DNA of 64,000 nt, taken from Prevotellaceae bacterium. Lineage in GTDB: Bacteria > Bacteroidota > Bacteroidia > Bacteroidales > UBA932. The position numbers and the translations under genes were made by a program. Positions within the stretch are counted from its first letter, which is position 1. Each line of letters opens with the position of its first letter. Shown one piece after another: positions 17,555 to 26,854 of this stretch. Below the pieces are notes generated by a model. It saw only the letters and a program-made list of their open reading frames with translations. It was not told where the DNA came from and made no database searches. The stretch covers positions 54,046 to 118,045 of the forward strand of contig JAISBU010000013.1 of the NCBI GenBank assembly GCA_031266015.1, in the 5' to 3' direction.

Positions 17555-17794
17555 ATGCTAGCACACTACAAATATGTATTCAACCGCAAAAATGAGCGGC
17601 TGGGAAATGGAAATACGGCCCTTGTGCAGCTCCGTATTACCATAGATAGAAATCCGAAGTACTACTCTACCGGCATCTACCTGGAAAAGCAGCAGTGGAG
17701 CGGCGCAGATAACGCCTGGGTGGTTAATACCGCGCTGGCAACCTGGATTTACACCGTACTTCTTTTTTCCCACCACGCCAAAGATTTTTTATAG
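17555..17794 (+). pseudogene. Truncated tyrosine recombinase (N-terminal arm-binding domain only)
   Basis: The first ~55 residues (YKYVFNRKNER, ALVQLRITIDRNPKYYSTGI, YLEKQQWSGADNAWV) match the N-terminal arm-type DNA-binding domain of Bacteroidetes integrases, which recognise core-flanking arm sites. Full-length integrases are about 400 residues; here the frame loses similarity around residue 56 and runs antisense into the 3' end of the PAP2 gene. No catalytic R-H-R-Y domain is present. Its position just after tRNA-Asp suggests a mobile element that integrated at this tRNA and was deleted. The intact ATG and promoter-like sequence suggest recent decay. Confidence 0.7.
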
Positions 17795-18327
17795 AGTATG
17801 CAGACTGTCCAGCCAATGCCGGCGCCCAACAATCCTCCACAAATAATATCCAGCGGATAGTGTACGCCTAAGTATATTCGGCTATAGGAAATGATTAGCG
17901 CCAAGAGTAGAATAAACCACGTATATACTTTGCGCCTTACAAGTAGTAAAGAAAATACCGCGAATGAAAAGTGGTTAGCTGCGTGCGAGGATACAAAACC
18001 AAAACGCCCTCCCCTATAGCCATCAACCAAATGCACCAAGCCCTCCAGAGCCGGCTCACGAGATGGCCTGTAGCGTTCAAATAAGCTTTTCAGCAGTCCG
18101 GAAGAGATTCTGTCTGCGAGTAAAATACAAAGCGCAACGCCTAAAAGCGCAAACAGAAGCTTTGCTTTTCCTTCTCTTTTGTAAAAGAAAAAGAGCGCTA
18201 CGGCATACACCGGAATAAACGTAAAGTTGCCGCTTATAAACTTCATGATTGGATCTAACCAATCTGCATGAAGTCCATTAAGAAAAAGAAACAAATCGGT
18301 GTCCCACTGGGGAAAAGGAGCATTCAT
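17749..18327 (-). CDS. PAP2-family membrane phosphatase
   Basis: 192 residues with five or six predicted membrane helices. The lipid-phosphate phosphatase motifs are visible: KSLFERYRPS (K-x6-RP), SSHAANHFS (PSGH-like with catalytic His) and SRIYLGVHYPLDII (SR-x5-H-x3-D). Such enzymes dephosphorylate undecaprenyl pyrophosphate or phosphatidate-type lipids at the membrane. The last 46 bp overlap, on the opposite strand, the integrase relic, so the extreme C-terminus (RSTV) may have been altered by the insertion junction. Confidence 0.85.
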   Translation of the reverse strand: MNAPFPQWDTDLFLFLNGLHADWLDPIMKFISGNFTFIPVYAVALFFFYKREGKAKLLFALLGVALCILLADRISSGLLKSLFERYRPSREPALEGLVHLVDGYRGGRFGFVSSHAANHFSFAVFSLLLVRRKVYTWFILLLALIISYSRIYLGVHYPLDIICGGLLGAGIGWTVCILYKKSLAWWEKRSTV

Positions 18328-18369
18328 GATTTATAATTTGCGATTTATAATTTATGGATTTACTCGTCA

Positions 18370-19362
18370 TCAACTATCCAGGGTTTTCCACAGCAAATCT
18401 TTTAGCTCTGTAAGCCCTGTTTGGGTTACAGAGGAGAAGAAAATATGCGGAATATCCCCTGGCAATGTTTTAGCAATAGCACGCTCCAGCTCCTTATCCA
18501 ACATATCACTTTTTGAGATTGCCAAAACTCGCTTCTTATCCAGCAATTCCGGATTGTATCGCTCCAACTCGTTGAGTAAAATTTTGTACTCTGCAGCGGC
18601 ATCCATGCTATCGGCGGGTACTAGGAATAGCAAGATAGAGTTACGCTCTATATGCCGTAAAAATCTAATACCCAGACCTTTACCTTCGTGAGCGCCTTCT
18701 ATAATTCCGGGAATATCCGCCACGATAAATGACTTATAGTCACGATATTCTACAATTCCCAAGTTAGGCTCCAGCGTTGTAAAAGGGTAATCGGCAATCT
18801 TTGGTTTTGCCGCGCTGACTACAGACAGCAGCGTAGATTTTCCGGCGTTGGGAAATCCAACCAAACCGATATCGGCAAGAATTTTAAGCTCCAGCACAAA
18901 CCAGCCTTCCTCAAAAGGCTCGCCGGGTTGCGCATAGCGTGGTGTCTGGTTGGTAGCGCTTTTAAAGAAAGCGTTGCCCATACCGCCACGACCACCTTTG
19001 AGCAAAATTTTTTCCTCGCCGTCCCCGGTTATTTCAAAAAGAATTTCGTTGGTTTCGAGATTCCGGGCCACCGTGCCAAGTGGAACATCCAAGAAAATAT
19101 CTTCACCGTTGGCTCCGGTGCTAAGCGCAGACCCGCCTTTTTCACCATCGTCGGCATGGATGTGCTTACGATACTTGAGGTGAATGAGCGTCCAGTGCTG
19201 CTTATTGCCTCGTAAAATAATATGCCCGCCACGACCTCCGTTGCCTCCGTCAGGTCCTCCTTTGTCCACAAACTTCTCACGGTGCAAGTGCATTGCTCCC
19301 GGCCCGCCTTTACCTGAACGGCAGTATATTCTTACATAGTCTACAAAATTGGATGCTGCCAT
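18370..19362 (-). CDS. obg: Obg family GTPase
   Basis: 330 residues. The N-terminal glycine-rich Obg fold ([31 protein letters not shown]) precedes a G domain with G1 [12 protein letters not shown]3 [17 protein letters not shown]4 SKSD and G5 FSSVTQTG. There is no C-terminal OCT domain, as is common in Bacteroidetes. Obg acts in 50S ribosome assembly and the stringent response. It is the last of a leftward hpt-adk-obg run; 107 bp separate it from adk. Confidence 0.95.
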   Translation of the reverse strand: MAASNFVDYVRIYCRSGKGGPGAMHLHREKFVDKGGPDGGNGGRGGHIILRGNKQHWTLIHLKYRKHIHADDGEKGGSALSTGANGEDIFLDVPLGTVARNLETNEILFEITGDGEEKILLKGGRGGMGNAFFKSATNQTPRYAQPGEPFEEGWFVLELKILADIGLVGFPNAGKSTLLSVVSAAKPKIADYPFTTLEPNLGIVEYRDYKSFIVADIPGIIEGAHEGKGLGIRFLRHIERNSILLFLVPADSMDAAAEYKILLNELERYNPELLDKKRVLAISKSDMLDKELERAIAKTLPGDIPHIFFSSVTQTGLTELKDLLWKTLDS

Positions 19363-19469
19363 TTTTACAAGTAGAGATTTGTGAATACAACATCATTGCG
19401 ATGCTATCGCAACGACATTTTGCAAAGAGCTTTACGAATAAGACTTGCTAAGCAAGCTTCCGTTTACCT

Positions 19470-20042
19470 TTACTTTTCAACCACCTCGCACAGCCTGCCA
19501 AAAACCTCCTCTACGCTGCCCACACCCTGTACTGAGATGAACTTTTTTTGTGCCGCGTAGTATTCAATTACAGGCTCCGTCTTTTGATGGTATACGTGAA
19601 TACGATTGCGAATAATTTTTTCATCTTGATCATCGGCACGACCGGATGCTTTTCCTCGTACCAAAAGTCTTTCAACCAAAATATCCTCCGGTGCGTCCAA
19701 TGATATCATCTTGCCTACGCTCAAATCATGCTCGCTTAGCAAGCCGTCAAGCATTTCTGCCTGTGGAATTGTGCGCGGGAAACCGTCAAAAATAAACCCA
19801 CTGGCATTTGCTTTGCCAGCCGCCACTTTTTCAGCAATCATGGCTGCTACTATTTCATCGGGTACCAGCTGCCCCTGATCTATCAACACTGCTGCCGCTG
19901 CCCCCAGCGCCGTCTTTCGTGCAATCTCCTCACGCAACATATCACCTGTAGAAAGGTGCACCAGCCTGTACTTCTCGACCAGCTTAGCAGCTTGCGTCCC
20001 TTTTCCGGAACCCGGGCCACCAAACACAACAACGTTCAACAT
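19470..20042 (-). CDS. adk: Adenylate kinase
   Basis: 190 residues. P-loop GGPGSGKGTQ, nucleotide-binding STGDMLREEI, FDGFPRTIPQAE and a short LID (RLLVRGKASGRADD) without zinc cysteines. It converts AMP and ATP to two ADP in the cytosol. It starts 5 bp after hpt ends, so the two are co-transcribed. Confidence 0.95.
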   Translation of the reverse strand: MLNVVVFGGPGSGKGTQAAKLVEKYRLVHLSTGDMLREEIARKTALGAAAAVLIDQGQLVPDEIVAAMIAEKVAAGKANASGFIFDGFPRTIPQAEMLDGLLSEHDLSVGKMISLDAPEDILVERLLVRGKASGRADDQDEKIIRNRIHVYHQKTEPVIEYYAAQKKFISVQGVGSVEEVFGRLCEVVEK

Positions 20043-20047
20043 CTTTT

Positions 20048-20587
20048 TTAGCTAATTATAGTATAAATATCGGGCAGGTTTCGTCCCAGCCCGTTGTAGT
20101 CAAGACCATATCCAACAATAAAATCATTGGGTATGCGCATGGCAACGTACTCTACCGGCAAATCCATTTTGTACACTTCGGGTTTGAATAGCAAGGTCGC
20201 TATTTTGCACGACTTCGGATTATGTCGCTTAAGCGTCTGAAGCAGAGAATCATACGTGTTGCCGGTGTCCACAATATCCTCCACCACTATAATATCGCGC
20301 TCTACCAAAGGATCGCTGATGCCAATCAACTCCGTAGCTTTGCCTGTGCTACGCTCTCCGTGGTATGATGCCAGCTTTACAAATGATATTTCGCACGGGA
20401 AATTAATGTGCTTCATAAGCTCCGCAGCAAACATAAACGAACCGTTAAGCACAGACAGGAACAAGGGAACAACCCCCTCCACATGATCGGCATTTATCTG
20501 CTCTGCCAAATCTTTAATTGCCCTAGTAATCTCTGTATTTGATATGAATATCCGAAACTCCTTATCATGTAATTTTACTGTTTTCAT
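20048..20587 (-). CDS. hpt: Hypoxanthine phosphoribosyltransferase
   Basis: 179 residues with the PRPP-binding motif DIIVVEDIVDTGNTY and the flexible-loop region LASYHGERSTGKA. It salvages hypoxanthine or guanine to IMP or GMP. It is first in the hpt-adk-obg run, a nucleotide-metabolism cluster, and is divergent from purE. Confidence 0.93.
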   Translation of the reverse strand: MKTVKLHDKEFRIFISNTEITRAIKDLAEQINADHVEGVVPLFLSVLNGSFMFAAELMKHINFPCEISFVKLASYHGERSTGKATELIGISDPLVERDIIVVEDIVDTGNTYDSLLQTLKRHNPKSCKIATLLFKPEVYKMDLPVEYVAMRIPNDFIVGYGLDYNGLGRNLPDIYTIIS

Positions 20588-20653
20588 GGTACCTCTTGAA
20601 GTTTTAAAGTTTGGCCAGCTAATTTTTTTCTTGTGAATTACCCAAAAATAAGC

Positions 20654-20661
20654 TAGGTTTG
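20654..20661 (+). promoter_or_regulatory. Promoter -7 element TAGGTTTG for purE
   Basis: Matches TAnnTTTG, 52 bp before the purE ATG, within the divergent hpt/purE spacer. Confidence 0.55.
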
Positions 20662-20713
20662 CACTGAAAAAAATTAGGTGAAATTACAAATTTTTTAAAC
20701 ACGAAACCAGCAT

Positions 20714-21214
20714 ATGAAAGCTAAAGTTAGCATTATTATGGGCAGCGTATCTGACATGCCAGTAATGGAAGAGGCTATTAAATTCTTGATTGACAAGCAA
20801 ATATCTTTTGAAGTAAACGCATTGTCGGCGCATAGAACAGCGGAATTAGTTTCAGATTTAGCGAAGAATGCACACAAGCGTGGTGTAAAAGTTTTTATTG
20901 CCGCCGCCGGAGGCGCTGCACATTTACCGGGCGTGGTGGCGGCGCTTACTCCCCTGCCTGTGATTGGCGTTCCAATCAAATCCTCCAGCTCTATAGACGG
21001 ATGGGATTCTATACTCTCAATTGTGCAAATGCCCGCCGGCGTTCCGGTGGCAACGGTAGCGCTCAACGGCGCTAAAAACGCGGCCATACTCGCGGCTCAA
21101 ATCATTGGCACAGGAGAGCCGGAGGTGCAACAGCAAATCGAAAAGTTTAAGGCAGAAATGGCGGAAATGGTAATGAAGGCGAATGAGGAGCTGCAGAAGA
21201 AATTGATGAAGTAG
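20714..21214 (+). CDS. purE: N5-carboxyaminoimidazole ribonucleotide mutase PurE
   Basis: 166 residues. The class I PurE motifs are clear: [21 protein letters not shown] with the catalytic histidine, [15 protein letters not shown] and [21 protein letters not shown] (written here as [12 protein letters not shown] and AGVPVATVA). It carries out a late carboxylation-related step in purine synthesis in the cytosol. It is transcribed alone and converges with thiL. Confidence 0.95.
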   Translation: MKAKVSIIMGSVSDMPVMEEAIKFLIDKQISFEVNALSAHRTAELVSDLAKNAHKRGVKVFIAAAGGAAHLPGVVAALTPLPVIGVPIKSSSSIDGWDSILSIVQMPAGVPVATVALNGAKNAAILAAQIIGTGEPEVQQQIEKFKAEMAEMVMKANEELQKKLMK

Positions 21215-21257
21215 ATTTCAGATTCTAAATTTCACGCTCACTTATAGCCGGTACTTG

Positions 21258-22271
21258 CTACTTTCCATGAACGAAGCCTTGTGCCTGTAGTTTAATAGGT
21301 TCACCATCGGGTGGAATAATGTACGCACCCTGCCCCGGCTCTACGATGTGACCAATAATATCTACCTTTCCTAAATCTTTGACTTTATCATGCAGGGGCA
21401 GCGGAATGGTAAACAGCAACTCGTAATCCTCACCGCCATTGAAGGCTGCCGTCATAGGATTCATGTTCAGCTCCTCTGCCATGCGGTTTGTGTCACGCGC
21501 CACCGGAATTTTATCTAAAAACAACCGTGCGCCCACATTTGATTGCTTGCACAGGTGCAGCACCTCCGACGACAATCCGTCCGAAATATCAATCATGGAG
21601 GTAGGAACAATTTCCGCTTCACGTAAGCTGTCCACAATATCTTTGCGCGCCTCAGGTTTCAAAAATCTACCTACGATGTAATCATGCCCTTCCAGCTGAG
21701 GACTTTTTCCTCCGGCCTCAAACACCTGTTTTTCGCGCTCCAACAAGAGCAAGCCCATGTATGCCGCGCCAAGATTTCCCGATACGCAAATCAAATCTGC
21801 TGGCTTAGCTCCGCTGCGGTACACAACCTTATCCGGCTCACAAGCGCCTACCACTGTAATACAAATAGTAAGCCCCGTAAGCGATGCCGTAGTATCTCCG
21901 CCAACCAAATCTACCCCATGCAGGTCGCAGGCAAAGCGCATTCCCTCATAAATTTCCTCAACCTGCTCTACCGTAAACCTCTTTGATATGCCAATGGCTA
22001 CAAGCATTTGACGGGGGTAGCCATTCATTGCGTATATATCAGAGAAATTCACCATAGCTGCTTTGCAGCCAAGATGCTTCAAGGGTGTATAGGTAAGGTC
22101 AAAGTGTACACCCTCCAACAGCATATCCGTACTCACAAGCGTCTCCTCCATGTGCGCTGCAATTACAGCGGCGTCATCGCCAACACCTTTTACGGTAGTA
22201 GGATTTTTGAGCGCTATATCTTTAGTGAGCTTTTCAATAAGGCCAAATTCGCCTATTTCGCCAATGTTCAT
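21258..22271 (-). CDS. thiL: Thiamine-monophosphate kinase
   Basis: 337 residues with ThiL/PurM-type motifs: GVGDDAAVI, STDMLLEGVHFDL, KAAMVNFSDIYAMNG and GGEDYELLFT. It phosphorylates thiamine monophosphate to the active diphosphate. It begins 9 bp after the exonuclease gene ends, so the two form an operon. Confidence 0.95.
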   Translation of the reverse strand: MNIGEIGEFGLIEKLTKDIALKNPTTVKGVGDDAAVIAAHMEETLVSTDMLLEGVHFDLTYTPLKHLGCKAAMVNFSDIYAMNGYPRQMLVAIGISKRFTVEQVEEIYEGMRFACDLHGVDLVGGDTTASLTGLTICITVVGACEPDKVVYRSGAKPADLICVSGNLGAAYMGLLLLEREKQVFEAGGKSPQLEGHDYIVGRFLKPEARKDIVDSLREAEIVPTSMIDISDGLSSEVLHLCKQSNVGARLFLDKIPVARDTNRMAEELNMNPMTAAFNGGEDYELLFTIPLPLHDKVKDLGKVDIIGHIVEPGQGAYIIPPDGEPIKLQAQGFVHGK

Positions 22272-22280
22272 AGCGATAAA

Positions 22281-22859
22281 TTATGATTTATGAATTAGCT
22301 TCATATATATTTCCCGACACACCCAAGCATCAGTGGCAGCGTAGAGCATTTGCTCGCGCGTATATTTTTTCGCTCCCCAGTTGGAGGTCTGCTGAGATTT
22401 AGAGATACGCACCTGCAGCACAATAGCCGCCATTTTCTTTACCGCCTTATCCTGGATTCCATAAGACTCTACCATTTTTTGCAGATCTATAAATCCCTGA
22501 GGCCTAAAGCGTTGTACCCGTTGCATTCCACGAATATCCTCACCAATAGCAGCGCCTATCTTCAAAATCTTTGGATTCTGCAGTACCGGAATTAGGGGTT
22601 TGGGAATACCTATTTTGTCTACCCGCAAAAGAAAAGCACGATCGTTGGTTGACAGCTGAAGCAGCGATACGCCATGATGTACACCTCTCACAAAGCTAGG
22701 CTGGCTCTCCGTATCATAACCCAACACCGGCTGCTGCATAAGGTAACCTGCAACAGCGTTGATGTCAACGTTATCATTATCCACCAGCGTGATGTCTCCA
22801 CCAAACGCTACAAACGGCAATACTTCAACCTCCTCGTGTGTGATATGGGGTGCAAACAT
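22281..22859 (-). CDS. RNase D-like 3'-5' exonuclease (DEDDy)
   Basis: 192 residues forming a single DnaQ-like exonuclease domain. The four acidic residues are present: D and E in VLGYDTESQPSF, D in KIGAAIGEDIRGM and the YxxxD motif YAATDAWVC. There is no HRDC domain, so it is a stand-alone exonuclease of the family often annotated as 3'-5' exonuclease domain protein. The substrate is unknown. It leads the operon with thiL. Confidence 0.88.
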   Translation of the reverse strand: MFAPHITHEEVEVLPFVAFGGDITLVDNDNVDINAVAGYLMQQPVLGYDTESQPSFVRGVHHGVSLLQLSTNDRAFLLRVDKIGIPKPLIPVLQNPKILKIGAAIGEDIRGMQRVQRFRPQGFIDLQKMVESYGIQDKAVKKMAAIVLQVRISKSQQTSNWGAKKYTREQMLYAATDAWVCREIYMKLIHKS

Positions 22860-23176
22860 GCAGCGGGCAATTTTCAGGGGATAACGATATACCTATTTAC
22901 ACCAATTAACCTTATCTACATCAAATAAATAGGCTGAAGTAGGACTGTAAATACAAACTCTCGGCAAAGATAAGAAAAAATTCCCCGCTACTTTAGCTGA
23001 GTGGAGAGTTTTTGCCACATGCAATGATACAAATGTCACTCCCCCCGCCGTTGCATTTACTACAATTTTTCTGGTAATCAGGAAGCGCTTTGAGCATTTT
23101 ACCGAAGCGTTGACTTGTTGCCAATCGTTTTTTCCTCACCTCCCCATACGGTTGTGCAACCAGCCCCTACCTTCAG
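22860..23176. other. Intergenic region upstream of the exonuclease gene
   Basis: Contains the leftward promoter for the exonuclease-thiL operon; otherwise I see no gene, RNA or repeat. Confidence 0.5.
22965..22972 (-). promoter_or_regulatory. Promoter -7 element TATCTTTG for the exonuclease-thiL operon
   Basis: Minus-strand match to TAnnTTTG about 105 bp before the ATG at 22859. Confidence 0.55.
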
Positions 23177-23698
23177 CTAACAACATTGAAGATAATACAA
23201 AAACATAGATACATATAGCGATACAAACGCCACCTCTTCTAACCAAAACGTTACGGAGTTTTTAGATTTACCCTCTGCAGTATTGCCTGGAATAAGAAAA
23301 CCAAGAATTAAAAAAGGAACGGCTAATGTGGGAATAATCCACCACATTGAAGGAATAACAAGAAAAATCCATAGGAATGCCAATCCAGCGCATATCCCAG
23401 CAAAGGCAAAGTGATATTTCGCAATAAAATCGTACTTAAAAGGGGCTGCTGTAAATACACCCACAAGAAATACACCACAGAAGAAAATGCTAAACACGGC
23501 ATTCTCTGGGCTTATTCCGGAGCCAAATATCATAAGTGGTATGGCTACTATCCACGACCATAAAGTTACGATAGCTTGCCCGGGCTTACCCCACAAATAA
23601 AACGTTTCAGAAACGGATTTTGGAACACCAAACTTACCTATCACCACTAAGTGGTATATCAAAAACGCTGCCAATGAAATCAAATAAAAGGTAATCAT
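23177..23698 (-). CDS. Hypothetical integral membrane protein
   Basis: 173 residues, strongly hydrophobic, with about six predicted membrane helices (1-20, 45-62, 67-86, 95-112, 115-135, 150-170). I recognise no conserved motif. The composition and the start MITFYLISLAAFLIYHL support a real membrane protein. It stands alone with its own promoter at 23851-23844. Confidence 0.65.
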   Translation of the reverse strand: MITFYLISLAAFLIYHLVVIGKFGVPKSVSETFYLWGKPGQAIVTLWSWIVAIPLMIFGSGISPENAVFSIFFCGVFLVGVFTAAPFKYDFIAKYHFAFAGICAGLAFLWIFLVIPSMWWIIPTLAVPFLILGFLIPGNTAEGKSKNSVTFWLEEVAFVSLYVSMFLYYLQCC

Positions 23699-24079
23699 AT
23701 ACGTATATTTTTGTTTGTCTTTTTATCCACGGCCATTTCATTTTACCCATCCGTTTTTTTGTGTAGTCGGCGGTACAAAGGGCGTAAAATTCTTTTTTAT
23801 TTTTTCGACGTCAATCGAAGTATTATTGGTTTCGTTCATTTTACAAAAGTACATGAAAAAATGAATTTCGCGCACTTGACGATGAACTTTTTCGCTGCCC
23901 TGCCTTTGTTCACTTCGTTCAGCAGCTCATGCCATTTACGATTTGCAATTGGTTGGCGGGTGTGCGTTGTCTCCCAAAACCCACGTCATTACGACGTCCT
24001 GCTGTAGAGACGTGGCACACCGCGTCTCTACCTCCTAACCCCTTTTCCCCCTCACGCCGCCTCGTCATTCCGACCGGAG
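23699..24079. other. Intergenic region with dispersed repeats
   Basis: Left part holds the membrane-protein promoter. The part from about 23950 carries dispersed modules (GCGTTGTCTCCC, CTCGTCATTCCGACCGG) shared with 9.8, 54.6 and 61.2 kb. No credible gene. Confidence 0.55.
23844..23851 (-). promoter_or_regulatory. Promoter -7 element TACTTTTG for the membrane protein
   Basis: Minus-strand TAnnTTTG match about 145 bp before the ATG at 23698. Confidence 0.45.
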
Positions 24080-25171
24080 CTACAGCTTTTTTTTCAACTC
24101 CACCACCCTAGCGTACGCCTCATTTATACGCTGCTCACTGATTTTATTTTGACGTACGTATTTCTCCATAATATCAACTGCCTTTTGTGCAATTTGAGAA
24201 TCGTAGCTCTTTCCGTTATTGCTCAGAATAAGCATATCCACCCCCGCATTTATCGACTTCTCCAGCGCAACCTCAAAAGAGTAGTTAGCTACAATGGCCC
24301 CCATTGCCATATCATCCGTAACTACCAAACCATTATATTTCAAATTATTACGAATCATCCCATGAATTATCTTTTTGGATAATGTAGCGGGATATTCAAG
24401 ATCAAGCTTTTTGTTGAAAACATGCGATACCATAATCATGTCGCACGCTCCACTTTTGATAAGCTCATCGTAAGGAATCAGCTCTTTTTTTGTCCACGTT
24501 TTGGTCACATCGGTCAACCCTAAATGCGAGTCATTTGTGCTGCTGCCATGACCTGGAAAATGCTTGGGAGAGGTTTGTATGCCTTGCTTGTGATGTTCTT
24601 CAATCCAGATACGCGAGTGCTTCACAACCATATCGGGGTTGGCAGAAAAGCTGCGCTCAACCCTTCCAATTACAGGGCAGCCAGGGTTTACATCCAAGTC
24701 TACGCACGGTATAAAGTTGACGTTAAAACCTAAGTATTTCAGCAAATCAGCGGTTTTCTTCGCATAGAATCGAGTTGTATCAACATTATCCAGCGTGCCT
24801 AAATATTTAGCGCTCACGGTAACAGGAAACCCGGCCGATGTCTTGAATCGATTCACTCTCCCACCCTCCTGGTCAATCGAAATAATTAGCTTATCTGACG
24901 TAAGGTTTTGCAAATCGCTGCACAACTTTTTCACCTGCTCCGGCGAGGTAATGTTACGGCCACGTGTTTTGCTTATCGCATCGTAGTCAAACAGAATCAC
25001 GCCTCCAACCTGCAAATTTTTCACATCATTATAAGCATGATTATCGGCTGTCAGCTCTGTGCCGCGAAACCCGACAATAAGCAGCTGTGCTATCTTGTAG
25101 CGCAGGCTATCGGCAGCATGCAGGGAAAAACTACACAAAAGAAACAGTAAAAAAACAAGATTTTTTTTCAT
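24080..25171 (-). CDS. Beta-N-acetylhexosaminidase, glycoside hydrolase family 3 (NagZ-like)
   Basis: 363 residues with a signal peptide (MKKNLVFLLFLLCSFSLHAA). GH3 N-terminal-domain motifs are visible: ISIDQEGGRVNRF, the catalytic-loop motif KHFPGHGSSTNDSHLGL with the Asp-His dyad typical of NagZ, and VVTDDMAMGAI with the nucleophile Asp. It lacks the second and third GH3 domains, as NagZ does. It likely removes N-acetylglucosamine from peptidoglycan fragments in the periplasm. It follows the DUF4301 gene in the same direction after 85 bp. Confidence 0.9.
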   Translation of the reverse strand: MKKNLVFLLFLLCSFSLHAADSLRYKIAQLLIVGFRGTELTADNHAYNDVKNLQVGGVILFDYDAISKTRGRNITSPEQVKKLCSDLQNLTSDKLIISIDQEGGRVNRFKTSAGFPVTVSAKYLGTLDNVDTTRFYAKKTADLLKYLGFNVNFIPCVDLDVNPGCPVIGRVERSFSANPDMVVKHSRIWIEEHHKQGIQTSPKHFPGHGSSTNDSHLGLTDVTKTWTKKELIPYDELIKSGACDMIMVSHVFNKKLDLEYPATLSKKIIHGMIRNNLKYNGLVVTDDMAMGAIVANYSFEVALEKSINAGVDMLILSNNGKSYDSQIAQKAVDIMEKYVRQNKISEQRINEAYARVVELKKKL

Positions 25172-25256
25172 ACGTAACCATACACGGAATACAATTGCAA
25201 ATCAAACCCGCAGTGACAAGTCAGAAAAGTAGCGACTATCTATGTTCCAAAAACTC

Positions 25257-26771
25257 TTACTGATGCTCCTCTCTCAACAAGTCATTCACTGTTTTTACAG
25301 GATTAAAGGTGATAAGCGGAACCTCCACAAACACGGTTGTCCAATCGCTCATAGCGCCATTCCACAAGCCCGGCAGTTCTTGCGCTTTCAGCTCCCTGCC
25401 ATCCTTACTCTTAATGGAAATAAAACCGGTTGCGGGATCGCGGTATTTCTTCAAATCGTACTTCTTACCCTTACCATCCACAAAGGAGCAAACCAAGTCT
25501 ACAGGGTTAAAGTGAGTTGCGCTATCAAATGCTTTTTTGGTTACGGGTTCACTCAAATCAAGCTGCGAGCTTTCGGCAATTTGAAGTGAAGCCGAACCAT
25601 CCGGATTAACAGCCACAAACGGGCCTCCGCCGGGTTCTCCCACGTTCTTTACCATACCGCACACCCGTATCGGTCGATCTAGCTTGGTACGCAAATATTT
25701 CACCTTATCGCTTTCCCAACCCTTTGGAAAAACAAAGGATAGCTCATTCTCAAAAAAGGATTGAATCTCTTTTACTAACGCTTCATCCTGGCGCTTCTCT
25801 AAAGCGTCGGCATACTCAAAAATCCTGGTACGCAGCTGTATAAGCAATCCGGCTAGCGCTTTCTTGTAGCGTACAGCTTCTGTCTTATATGCATCGGGAG
25901 CAATATTATCAATGTTCTTTACAAACACAATATCGGCATGCTGCTCGTCCAAGTTTTCTATGAGAGCGCCATGTCCGCCGGGACGGAAAAGCATGCTGCC
26001 GTCAGCATTACGGAATGGCTCGTTATTGCTGTCTACAGCAATGGTGTCGGTACTTTTTTTCTGCTCCGAGAATGAAATTTTGTAGGTTACGCCGTACTTC
26101 TTTTCATACGCAGGCTGTACTTCCTTAACCAGCTTCTCAAATGGAGCACGATGCTCCGGTGAAACGGTAAAATGCAGCTGCGCCACCTTATGCTTATCTT
26201 TCGCGTACAATGCTGCCTCAACCAAATGCTCCTCCATAGCCGTACGCACGCTATCGGCGTATTTATGGAATTTCAACAGACCTTTTGGTAACGCTCCGTA
26301 ACTCATTCCACTCTTACCCAAAAGTGTCTGAAGTACAGGTAAATACGCTTGCTCCATAACAGGCTCTATGCTCACCCCCTTTTTAGCGAGCAGGCTTTTC
26401 AGCTCTTCATAGAAGGCAAACTTTGAGAGTTGTTCAAAAAATTCTTTCACGGGCTTCATGGCCTTGCTCTCAAAATCCGGCTGCTCTTCCCCAGCCAAAA
26501 TTTCCTCTGCCTCAAACAGCGACTTAAACATGCGCGAAGCCGCACCTGAAGCCGGAGTGAACTTCAGCAGGCTTCCCTTAAAGCCATCAAAAACCGATAC
26601 CAGCTCATCCATTTTCTTGGCATCCGGCTGCAAAATTCCCTTAGATGGAGTTGCCGGAGCAACAACTCTCAAAAATGGAAATCCTCTTTTAAAATTCTCA
26701 ATCTGCTGCTCAACTTCGCCCTGCGAAATGCCCAGAGCCTGTAGCTGCCTCAAGTCGGTTGGAGTAAACAT
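25257..26771 (-). CDS. DUF4301 family protein
   Basis: 504 residues, cytosolic, matching the Bacteroidetes family DUF4301 by its opening (TPTDLRQLQALGIS, GFPFLRVVAPATPSKGI) and by LKFTPASGAASRMFKSLFE, RPGGHGALIENL and KNIDNIAPD. The GHGALIENL and PASGAASRM segments recall nucleotide- or sugar-binding loops of pyrophosphorylase-like folds, but no function is established. It has its own promoter 40 bp upstream. Confidence 0.85.
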   Translation of the reverse strand: MFTPTDLRQLQALGISQGEVEQQIENFKRGFPFLRVVAPATPSKGILQPDAKKMDELVSVFDGFKGSLLKFTPASGAASRMFKSLFEAEEILAGEEQPDFESKAMKPVKEFFEQLSKFAFYEELKSLLAKKGVSIEPVMEQAYLPVLQTLLGKSGMSYGALPKGLLKFHKYADSVRTAMEEHLVEAALYAKDKHKVAQLHFTVSPEHRAPFEKLVKEVQPAYEKKYGVTYKISFSEQKKSTDTIAVDSNNEPFRNADGSMLFRPGGHGALIENLDEQHADIVFVKNIDNIAPDAYKTEAVRYKKALAGLLIQLRTRIFEYADALEKRQDEALVKEIQSFFENELSFVFPKGWESDKVKYLRTKLDRPIRVCGMVKNVGEPGGGPFVAVNPDGSASLQIAESSQLDLSEPVTKKAFDSATHFNPVDLVCSFVDGKGKKYDLKKYRDPATGFISIKSKDGRELKAQELPGLWNGAMSDWTTVFVEVPLITFNPVKTVNDLLREEHQ

Positions 26772-26810
26772 AAAAAGGTGAATTTAAGTGATTTAATACG
26801 TAACAAAAGA

Positions 26811-26818
26811 CAAAGGTA
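26811..26818 (-). promoter_or_regulatory. Promoter -7 element TACCTTTG for the DUF4301 gene
   Basis: Minus-strand TAnnTTTG match 40 bp before the ATG at 26771. Confidence 0.6.
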
Positions 26819-26854
26819 GTAAAAGTTTGCCTATCTGTGCAGATCAAGATTGAA

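Noticed and set aside
23711..24007. 98-residue plus-strand frame
   Set aside because: Runs into dispersed repeats and lies antisense to the promoter region of the membrane protein gene; no family features.
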